Shown: positions 17,545 to 24,267 of the stretch, in pieces
Layout of the letters: every line of letters begins with the position of its first letter
Numbering within the stretch: position 1 is the stretch's first letter
Assembly: GCA_036555725.1 (NCBI GenBank)
Contig: DATBKU010000164.1
Location: 1 to 64,000 of the forward strand
Length of the DNA stretch: 64,000 bases
Direction of reading: 5' to 3'
Source of the DNA: CALAED01 sp036555725
GTDB lineage: Bacteria > Actinomycetota > Actinomycetes > Streptosporangiales > Streptosporangiaceae
Notes under the pieces: generated by a model
Told to the model about the DNA's origin: nothing
What the model saw: the letters and a program-made list of their open reading frames with translations, nothing else
Database searches by the model: none
Position numbers and translations under genes: made by a program

Positions 17545-18969
17545 TCAGACGAGGACCCGGGCGAGGCGGCGTACCCCCTCGGCGAGCTCGGCCTCTGTCG
17601 CCGCCGCGCCGTACGTGAGCCGCAGCCGCGGCCCCGGGGGCTCGGCCGGATAGAACGGCCGTCCGGCGCTGACCAGGACGCCGGCGCGCAGGGCCGCCTC
17701 GGTCACGGCGACGTCGTCGCGGCCGTCCGGCAGCCGGACCCACAGATGCAGGCCGCCCGCCGGCCGGGTGGCGCCGAGCTCCGGCAGGTCGCGGGCGACG
17801 GCGGCGAGCAACGCGTCGCGGCGCCGCCGCAACGCCGTCCGTACCGCGGCCAGGTGTCGCGGCCAGCCGGGCGCGGTCACCACCTCGAGCGCGGCCTCCT
17901 GCAGCGGCCTGGCCGGGAAGAACGCGTTGACCAGGAGGCTCGCGCGGATCCGCTCGGCCACCGGCCCGCGCGCCATGACGGCGGCGATCCGCATGCTCGC
18001 CGCGGTGGCCTTGGTGAGCGAGGCGATGTGCACCACGCGCCCGTCCTCGTCCAGCGCGGCCAGCGGCGGCGGTACGGCTCCGGCACCGGCCCCGGGTACG
18101 GCGGGGGCGGCGTCGATGGCCAGGTGCCGGGCGTAATCATCCTCGACAACGAACGCCCCTGCCGCCCGCGCCACCGCGAGCACCTGCTCGCGCCGGGCCG
18201 CGGACAGGACCGTGCCGGTCGGGTTGTGGAAGGTCGGCTGGCAGTAGAACACGCGGGAGCCGGTGACGGCGAAGGCGTCCGCGAGCAGGTCGGGCCGTAC
18301 GCCGTCCTGGTCGAAGGGCACCGGCACGACGTGCAGCCCGGCCGCCCGGATCGCCGTCAACGCCCCCAGGTACGTCGGCGACTCGACGAGCACCGGCGCG
18401 CTCGGCGGCGACAACGCCCGCAGCGCGGCGGTCAGCCCGTCCTGCCCGCCGCTGGTGATCAACACGTCGGCCGGCGTTACGTCGCCGCCGACGGCCCGGG
18501 CGAACCACGCGCGCAGCTCCCCGATCCCGGCGAGCGGCGGCGCCTCCCATGCGTCCGGCCGCCGCGCCGCCCGGGCCAGCGCCGAGGCCAACGCCCGTAC
18601 GGGACGGAGCGCCGCGGGCAGGTAGCCGCCGCTGAGTGCGACCGTGCCCTCCGGGGGCGGGTCGAGCAGGGCTCGCACGCCGGACGCGTCGATCGTACGG
18701 CCGCCCAGCGCGACCGCCTGCCAGCCGTAATCGGCCGGCTCGGCGGCGGCCACGGCGCGCCGTTCGGCGACGTACGTGCCGCTGCCCGGGCGGGTGACGA
18801 CCAGCCCCTCGGCGGCGAGCAGCGCCAGCGCTCGCGAGACCGTGACCGGGCTGACCCGGTGCCGTTCCATCAGCGCTCGGCTGGACGGCAGCCGGTCGCC
18901 GGGACGCCGGCCCGTCACGTCATCGCGCAGCCGGGCCGCCAGCGCGCCGATACTGCTATCTTGTTGCAT
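17545..18969 (-). CDS. MocR-type regulator (GntR wHTH fused to class I aminotransferase)
   Basis: The 474-residue protein has an N-terminal GntR winged helix (GDRLPSSRALMERHRVSPVTVSRAL, about residues 10-70) and a C-terminal fold-type I PLP domain. ITSGGQDGL, QPTFHNPTG and the probable PLP-lysine motif SLTKATAASMRI are visible. MocR proteins such as PdxR and GabR sense PLP or amino-compound adducts and control a divergent gene. Here the divergent gene is an EamA transporter, and the two ATG codons overlap (CATG). Candidate operators lie in the shared start region. Confidence 0.9.
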   Translation of the reverse strand: MQQDSSIGALAARLRDDVTGRRPGDRLPSSRALMERHRVSPVTVSRALALLAAEGLVVTRPGSGTYVAERRAVAAAEPADYGWQAVALGGRTIDASGVRALLDPPPEGTVALSGGYLPAALRPVRALASALARAARRPDAWEAPPLAGIGELRAWFARAVGGDVTPADVLITSGGQDGLTAALRALSPPSAPVLVESPTYLGALTAIRAAGLHVVPVPFDQDGVRPDLLADAFAVTGSRVFYCQPTFHNPTGTVLSAARREQVLAVARAAGAFVVEDDYARHLAIDAAPAVPGAGAGAVPPPLAALDEDGRVVHIASLTKATAASMRIAAVMARGPVAERIRASLLVNAFFPARPLQEAALEVVTAPGWPRHLAAVRTALRRRRDALLAAVARDLPELGATRPAGGLHLWVRLPDGRDDVAVTEAALRAGVLVSAGRPFYPAEPPGPRLRLTYGAAATEAELAEGVRRLARVLV

Positions 18970-19011
18970 GAGACATCACGATAGCGCTACTACCTGGCGA
19001 TCGATAGCGCT
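18955..19011. promoter_or_regulatory. Divergent MocR/EamA control region with 10-bp direct repeats
   Basis: CGATAGCGCT occurs at 18979-18988 and again at 19002-19011 (23 bp apart, about two helical turns). A reversed half-site GCTATC lies at 18955-18960. On the plus strand TATCTT (18957-18962) is 5 nt before the EamA ATG; on the minus strand TATCGT (18983-18978) is 8 nt before the MocR ATG. Both mRNAs would then be leaderless, and each promoter lies in the other gene's first codons. MocR regulators are known to bind direct repeats beside divergent promoters. Confidence 0.55.
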
Positions 19012-19981
19012 CTCCGGGCTCGGCCTCGCCGCCCTTGGCGTGCTGGCCTTCTCGTTCACCATTCCGGCGACCGTCCTCGCCCTCGACGGCCTCGATCCGT
19101 ACCTCATCGGCGTCGGCCGCGCCGCGCTGGCCACCGTGCTCGCCGTCGTCGCGCTGACCGCCGTACGGTTTAGTCGCCCGCACAAGGGCGGGGAGCCGAA
19201 CCCGGTCGTACGGCCGCGGCGGCATCAGTGGCCCGGGCTGGCGACGGCCGGGGCGGGTGTGGTCTTCGGCTTCCCCGTACTGTCCACGCTCGCGCTCGAC
19301 CACGGCGCGTCGGCCTCGCACTCGGGCGTGGTCGTCGGGCTGCTGCCGGCGGCCACCGCCGTGGTCGCCGTGCTGCGCGCGGGCGAACGGCCGTCCCCGG
19401 CGTTCTGGGTGGCGAGCGCGGCGGGCGCGCTATGCGTCAGCGGGTTCGCGCTGAGCCGCGGCGCCGGCCACCTGACCGCGGCAGACCTGCTGCTGTTCGG
19501 CGCGCTGCTCGCCGCCGCCGTCGGGTACGCCGAGGGCGGACGGCTGGCCAGGGAACTGCCCGGCTGGCAGGTGATCTCCTGGGCGCTCGTGCTCACCGGG
19601 CCGATCTCCATACCCGTGACGGTGTGGCTGCTGGCGACGACCGAGCCGCGGTGGACCGGGCATGCCGTCGCCGGGCTGGCGTACGTCTCGGCGGTCTCCA
19701 TGTTCCTAGGCTTCTTCGCCTGGTACGCGGGCCTCGGGCGGGCCGGGATCGCGCGGGCCAGCCAGGTGCAGCTGGCCCAGCCGCTGCTCACCCTGGTCTG
19801 GTCGGCGCTCTTCCTCGGCGAGCGGATCGATGTGACGACCGGCCTCGTCGCGGTCGCCATCGTCGGCTGCGTGGCCTGGACGCAGCGGGCCCGCGGCCGT
19901 CCGGCCCATAAGCTGGACTTGCCAGATGTGACAACTCAGCGCACGATGGGCTCTGCGATGTCACAATGCCGCGGCGGGTAG
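18968..19981 (+). CDS. EamA/DMT family transporter
   Basis: The 337-residue protein has about ten hydrophobic helices arranged as two EamA halves (first half from SGLGLAALGVLAFSF, second from LLLFGALLAAAVGYAEG), with the typical late segment RAGIARASQVQLAQPLLT and LGERI. These transporters export or import amino acids, vitamins or other small metabolites. The divergent MocR regulator suggests an amino-acid- or vitamin-B6-related substrate, which is inference. ATG 18968 is chosen because TM1 begins soon after; the C-terminal 30 residues are polar and not conserved. Confidence 0.85.
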   Translation: MRHHDSATTWRSIALSGLGLAALGVLAFSFTIPATVLALDGLDPYLIGVGRAALATVLAVVALTAVRFSRPHKGGEPNPVVRPRRHQWPGLATAGAGVVFGFPVLSTLALDHGASASHSGVVVGLLPAATAVVAVLRAGERPSPAFWVASAAGALCVSGFALSRGAGHLTAADLLLFGALLAAAVGYAEGGRLARELPGWQVISWALVLTGPISIPVTVWLLATTEPRWTGHAVAGLAYVSAVSMFLGFFAWYAGLGRAGIARASQVQLAQPLLTLVWSALFLGERIDVTTGLVAVAIVGCVAWTQRARGRPAHKLDLPDVTTQRTMGSAMSQCRGG

Positions 19982-19990
19982 GAGTGCTTC

Positions 19991-21016
19991 ATGGCCGACA
20001 AGCTGACGATCCCCCAGGGCGGGTTCTGGCCCGCCCCGGACATCCCGCAGCCGAACATCTATCCGATGGAATGGCGCGTCGAGACCGAGAAGCTCGCGGC
20101 CATCTACGAGAAGTCCAAGCGGACCGTCTGGAACCCCGCCGACCTTCCGTGGGACGGGCTGCGGGCCGAGGAGTTCACCGTCGAGCAGCGCCTCGGCATC
20201 ATGTACTGGTTCTCCGTGCTCGCCAACTTCGACGCCTCCGGGCCGGCCGTGTTCGCGCGGGCCACGATCCACGCGTTCGAGCAGCACGAGGAGGACCCGG
20301 TACGCAAGTGCTTCTTCTCGATCACGCGTGACGAGATGAACCACGAGGAGTGCTGCCAGCGGACGATCGCGAAGCTGTGGCCGGGCGGCCCGCTCGACTG
20401 GGAGCCGCGCACCGACCTGGAGAAGGCCGCGCACAACAACGTCGCCTGGCTGTACCACAACGGCGGTCGCTACTGGAACGGCTACAACTCGGCTGTCGGG
20501 AAGTACTCCCTCGCCGTCCTGTTCACGAGCTTCATGATGGGCGAGATGGCCGCCTCGACGCTGTTCCGGGGCATGTCGTCCGGCACCACGCACCCCGTCT
20601 TCGGCGAGATGTTCCAGCGGATCGGCCGCGACGAGTCCCGGCACCTGCAGATCTGCATGACGATCCTCGAGAACGAGTGGCCGGGCCTCACCGAAGGCGT
20701 CAAGTCCCAGATCACCCGGCAGCTGCGGGCCGGCTTCGTCTTCCTGTCCATGATCTTGTGGGAGCCGCCCGAGGGCTTCTGGGACCTCCCGCCGTACTTC
20801 ATGGACAACCACCGGGTGCTCATGAGCTACGCCCGCAGGGCCGGCCTCGGCGTCCTGTCGTTCGAGGAGCAGGCCGAGAACTGGCGGGTGGCGATGGCCC
20901 GGGTGCGCGCGATCGTCGAACGCTGGGGCATTGAGTTCCCCGCCATCCCCGAGCTCGACATCGAGGGCGTCGAAGTCTCCGTCATCGACCCCGAAGACAT
21001 CATCCCCGTCTTCTGA
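19991..21016 (+). CDS. Ferritin-fold diiron protein, function unknown (oxygenase/desaturase-like)
   Basis: The 341-residue protein has two ExxH helices: E115/H118 (RDEMNHEECC) and E215/H218 (GRDESRHLQI), plus E185 (MMGEMAAST) and probably D81 (NFDASGPAVF). That set, spaced about 30-34 residues, is the carboxylate-bridged diiron signature of ribonucleotide reductase R2, acyl-ACP desaturase and amine oxygenase families. The rest does not allow a substrate call. It has only a weak ribosome site (GGGTAGGAG upstream of the ATG). No dedicated reductase or ferredoxin gene lies next to it. Confidence 0.75.
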   Translation: MADKLTIPQGGFWPAPDIPQPNIYPMEWRVETEKLAAIYEKSKRTVWNPADLPWDGLRAEEFTVEQRLGIMYWFSVLANFDASGPAVFARATIHAFEQHEEDPVRKCFFSITRDEMNHEECCQRTIAKLWPGGPLDWEPRTDLEKAAHNNVAWLYHNGGRYWNGYNSAVGKYSLAVLFTSFMMGEMAASTLFRGMSSGTTHPVFGEMFQRIGRDESRHLQICMTILENEWPGLTEGVKSQITRQLRAGFVFLSMILWEPPEGFWDLPPYFMDNHRVLMSYARRAGLGVLSFEEQAENWRVAMARVRAIVERWGIEFPAIPELDIEGVEVSVIDPEDIIPVF

Positions 21017-21448
21017 GCGGAACGAGCTCGTCCGGACCCGCAACGTCGAGGAGCTGCGCAGCCGGCTGTCCGAGCTCGCCGCGGCCCGACAGGGTAGGCC
21101 GGAGAGGTGGCGCCGACCTGGGTAAACAGCAGGGCCGGCGCGCCGTCGTCGGCGTGGCCGGCCCATGCGAGAGGCGAGGTCCCGCCGGCCCCGCCTCGCC
21201 CGACGGAACCTCACCTGCCCCCTATCACGTGGCGAATCTCGTCCGGGTTCAGCCGCGTAACGTCAACTTTGTGCCAGGCGATGACCGGGGTAAGACGCCG
21301 CCGGTGTGTGTACCCCCGAGCACATATCGGCGGTGTCTTGTTCGGTCCGGGATACCGGCGCCGTATGTCACGTCGTGCGAGGTGACGGCGCGACACACGA
21401 GGGCGGCGGCGGGTCCACGGAGCCGCTAAGGCGGGTACCGTTTCGGAC
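21017..21448. other. 432-bp spacer between the diiron gene and dapA
   Basis: No convincing gene. The first 110 bases keep an open frame reading RNELVRTRNVEELRSRLSEL, helical and charged, without its own start; it may be the tail of a decayed gene. AAGACGCCGCCG (21292-21303) can pair with CGGCGGTGTCTT (21328-21339) over 12 positions with one G-T pair, loop 24 nt. thyX, which sits just before dapA in mycobacteria, is not here. The end of the spacer holds the presumed dapA promoter. Confidence 0.5.
21436..21441 (+). promoter_or_regulatory. Candidate -10 box of dapA (leaderless geometry)
   Basis: TACCGT lies 7 nt before ATG 21449. No good -35 is seen at the expected distance (GTCCAC at 21413-21418 is poor). 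No Shine-Dalgarno precedes the ATG, which fits a leaderless transcript. Confidence 0.35.
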
Positions 21449-22369
21449 ATGGCACCCAGCACAACTCGCGACGCGCCGTTCGGGCGGATGCTGACCGCGA
21501 TGGTCACGCCCTTCACCGCCGACGGCGGCGTCGACTACGACGGAGCCGCGCGCCTCGCCGCCTATCTGGTCGACGAGCAGCGCAACGACGGGCTCGTCGT
21601 CAGCGGTACGACGGGGGAGTCGCCAACGACGAGCAACGAAGAGAAGGCCCGGCTGCTCGAGGCGGTGCTCGGCGCCGTGGGCGATCGGGCCACCATCGTC
21701 GCCGGCGTCGGCACCAACGACACGGCGCACAGCGTGGAGCTCGCCCACGAGGCCGAGCGGGTGGGCGCGCACGGCGTGCTCATCGTCACGCCCTACTACA
21801 ACAAACCTCCCCAGGAAGGCCTGCTGCGCCACTTCTCGGCCGTCGCCGACGCGACCGGGCTGCCGGCGCTGCTCTATGACATCCCCGGGCGCACCGGGAC
21901 GCCGATCCACACCGAGACGCTGGTCAAGCTGGGCGAGCACCCGCGCATCGTCGCGGTGAAAGACGCCAAGGGCGACCTGTTCGCCGGGTCGTGGGTGATG
22001 GCCCGCAGCGACCTGGTGTTCTACTCGGGTGACGACGCGCTCAACCTGGCCTGGCTGTCGATGGGCGCCGCCGGGTTCGTCAGCGTGGTGGGCCACGTCG
22101 TGGGCGCCGACCTGCATGAGATGATCGACGCGTACCGGACCGGTGACGTCGCGGGGGCCTTGTCCATCCACCGCAGGCTGCTGCCCGTCGTCACCGCGAT
22201 CATGACTCGTACACAGGGGGCCATGGCGGTCAAGGCCGCCCTCACCCTGCTCGGCCAGCCAGCGGGCACCGTACGTCCGCCGCTGGTCGACGTCACCTCG
22301 GAATTCACCGCGCGACTGCGCGAAGACCTCGCGATTGGGGGAGTCAAAGTGCCGGAGGTTACCTCGTGA
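21449..22369 (+). CDS. dapA: 4-hydroxy-tetrahydrodipicolinate synthase
   Basis: DapA condenses pyruvate with aspartate semialdehyde, the first step committed to diaminopimelate and lysine. The 306-residue TIM-barrel protein shows VVSGTTGESPTTS, the YYNKPPQEG motif with the catalytic tyrosine, and the Schiff-base lysine at K171 in VAVKDAKGD. The stop overlaps a short ORF by GTGA, the first link of a chain leading to RNase J. Substrate specificity as DapA rather than another aldolase is supported by the GTTGES motif and the gene order. Confidence 0.95.
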   Translation: MAPSTTRDAPFGRMLTAMVTPFTADGGVDYDGAARLAAYLVDEQRNDGLVVSGTTGESPTTSNEEKARLLEAVLGAVGDRATIVAGVGTNDTAHSVELAHEAERVGAHGVLIVTPYYNKPPQEGLLRHFSAVADATGLPALLYDIPGRTGTPIHTETLVKLGEHPRIVAVKDAKGDLFAGSWVMARSDLVFYSGDDALNLAWLSMGAAGFVSVVGHVVGADLHEMIDAYRTGDVAGALSIHRRLLPVVTAIMTRTQGAMAVKAALTLLGQPAGTVRPPLVDVTSEFTARLREDLAIGGVKVPEVTS

Positions 22370-22440
22370 GCGAGCGAACAATTCAATACAGCGAGTTTGC
22401 TCCGCGTCGGCGCGCCGCCAGGCGAGGAGGGGGCGCGTGA
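22366..22440 (+). CDS. Mini-ORF 1 (24 aa) between dapA and RNase J
   Basis: GTG 22366 overlaps the dapA stop (GTGA). The predicted peptide is VSERTIQYSEFAPRRRAARR plus GGGA. It ends at 22440 overlapping the GTG of mini-ORF 2, again by GTGA. It has no known family. It may be translated by reinitiation after dapA, or may simply be a product of a repeated intergenic motif (GTGAGCGAGCGAAC) that I associate with related genomes from memory. Confidence 0.35.
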   Translation: MSERTIQYSEFAPRRRAARRGGGA

Positions 22441-22478
22441 GTGAACGCACGGGCGGCCACGTCGAGGAGGCCGCGTGA
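22437..22478 (+). CDS. Mini-ORF 2 (13 aa) overlapping the RNase J start
   Basis: GTG 22437 lies 5-10 nt after GGCGAGGAGGGGG, a strong Shine-Dalgarno, and the peptide reads VSERTGGHVEEAA. The stop at 22476-22478 overlaps the RNase J GTG at 22475. The GAGGAGG that serves RNase J (about 22463-22469) is inside this ORF, so translation of the mini-ORF would couple to RNase J. Both mini-ORFs start with VSERT. Confidence 0.4.
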   Translation: MSERTGGHVEEAA

Positions 22479-24175
22479 GCTATCCACATCCTGAGCTCCC
22501 GGCGCCGGCGCCGCTGGCGCCGCGCGGGCTCCGGATCATCGCGCTGGGCGGGCTCGGCGAGATCGGCCGCAACATGACGGTCTTCGAGTTCGCCACCGAA
22601 GACGGTCCCTGCCCGCTGCTCGTCGTCGACTGCGGCGTGCTGTTCCCCGAGGAGGAGCAGCCCGGCGTCGACCTGATCCTGCCGGACTTCGAATACATCA
22701 GGGACCGTCTCGACGACATCGAGGCGATCGTGCTCACCCACGCCCACGAGGACCACATCGGCGCCGTGCCCTACCTGCTGCGGGAACGAGCCGACATCCC
22801 GATCGTGGGGTCCCGGCTCACCCTGGCGCTCGTCGAGGCGAAGCTGACCGAGCACCGCATCACACCGATCACCCGGCACGTCGCCGAGGGCGACCGGATG
22901 AGCTTCGGCGTCTTCGATTGTGAGTTCCTGGCCGTCAACCACTCGATCCCGGACGCGCTCGCGGTCGCCCTCCGTACGCCCGCCGGCCTCGTGCTGCACA
23001 CCGGCGACTTCAAGATGGACCAGCTGCCGCTCGACGGGCGGCTCACCGACCTGGGCGGGTTCGCCCGGCTCGGCACGGAGGGCATCGACCTGCTGATGTC
23101 CGACTCGACGAACTCCGAGGTCCCGGGGTTCGTGACGAGCGAGCGCGACATCGGCCCAGTGATCGACGATGTGTTCCGCACGGCCGAGCAGCGGGTCATC
23201 GTGGCGTGCTTCGCCTCGCACATCCACCGGGTGCAGCAGGTGCTCGACGCGGCGTATGAGAACGGCCGCAAGGCGTGCTTCGTCGGCCGGTCGATGGTAC
23301 GGAACATGGGCGTCGCGGGCGACCTCGGCTACCTGCGGATTCCCGGCGGGCTGATGGTCGAGCAGAAGGAGATCGACGACCTGCCGCCGGACGAGGTCGT
23401 GCTGATCTGCACCGGTTCGCAGGGCGAGCCGATGTCGGCGCTGTCGAGGATGGCCAACCGCGACCACCAGATCCGGGTCGCCAAGGGCGACACGGTGCTG
23501 CTGGCCTCGTCGCTCATCCCGGGCAACGAGAACGCCGTCAACCGCGTGATCAACGGCCTCACCCGCTGGGGCGCCCGGGTCATACACAAGGGCAACGCGC
23601 TCGTGCACGTCTCCGGGCACTCCTCGGCGGGCGAGTTGCTGTACGTCCTCAACCTGACCAAGCCGAGCAACTTCATGCCGATTCACGGCGAATGGCGGCA
23701 TCTGCGGGCGCACGCGGCGTTGGCCGAGCTCACGGGCGTGCCGAAGGACAACGTCGTGATCGCCGAGGACGGGGTGGTCGTCGATCTGGTCAGCGGACGG
23801 GCGGCGATCACCGGCGCGGTGCCGGCCGGGTACGTCTACGTCGACGGGGCGTCGGTCGGCGAGGTCACCGAGACGTCGCTGAAGGACCGGCGCATCCTGG
23901 GGGAGGAGGGTTTCGTCTCCATTGTCGTCGCCGTCGACTCCACCTCGGGGAAGCTGGTGGCCGGCCCGGAGATCTACGCGCGCGGCGCCGGCATCGGCAA
24001 CGAGAACTTCGCCGACGTCATCGCCCGCATCCAGGAGGTGCTGGAGGGCGCCGCGTCCGAGGGCATCAACGACGTCCACCAGTTGCGGCAGCTGATCCGC
24101 CGCACGGTCGGCAAGTGGGTGAGCGAGACGTACCGGCGCCGTCCGATGATCATCCCCGTGGTAGTGGAGGTTTGA
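22475..24175 (+). CDS. rnj: Ribonuclease J
   Basis: RNase J is a metallo-beta-lactamase/beta-CASP exo- and endoribonuclease involved in rRNA maturation and mRNA decay. The zinc motif HAHEDH spans residues 89-94; GDFKMDQ, SDSTNSEVPG and the beta-CASP motifs CTGSQGEP and VSGHSSAGEL follow, with the Zn-binding MPIHGEWRH late in the core. Length is 566 residues, the usual single-chain form. Start GTG follows GAGGAGG. Position after dapA is conserved in actinobacteria. An RNase Y gene also occurs in this window, so both enzymes are present. Confidence 0.96.
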   Translation: MSYPHPELPAPAPLAPRGLRIIALGGLGEIGRNMTVFEFATEDGPCPLLVVDCGVLFPEEEQPGVDLILPDFEYIRDRLDDIEAIVLTHAHEDHIGAVPYLLRERADIPIVGSRLTLALVEAKLTEHRITPITRHVAEGDRMSFGVFDCEFLAVNHSIPDALAVALRTPAGLVLHTGDFKMDQLPLDGRLTDLGGFARLGTEGIDLLMSDSTNSEVPGFVTSERDIGPVIDDVFRTAEQRVIVACFASHIHRVQQVLDAAYENGRKACFVGRSMVRNMGVAGDLGYLRIPGGLMVEQKEIDDLPPDEVVLICTGSQGEPMSALSRMANRDHQIRVAKGDTVLLASSLIPGNENAVNRVINGLTRWGARVIHKGNALVHVSGHSSAGELLYVLNLTKPSNFMPIHGEWRHLRAHAALAELTGVPKDNVVIAEDGVVVDLVSGRAAITGAVPAGYVYVDGASVGEVTETSLKDRRILGEEGFVSIVVAVDSTSGKLVAGPEIYARGAGIGNENFADVIARIQEVLEGAASEGINDVHQLRQLIRRTVGKWVSETYRRRPMIIPVVVEV

Positions 24176-24267
24176 CACCGCTGACGGTTGAGGAGCCGAC
24201 GGTTAAGGCGCCGACACGCCGGGGCGGTGACAGGGAACCCGGTTGATGCGCAACTACTCTCATCATC

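Noticed and set aside
21368..24178. 936-residue open frame on the minus strand
   Set aside because: Antisense shadow of dapA and RNase J; no motifs, and both plus-strand genes are certain.
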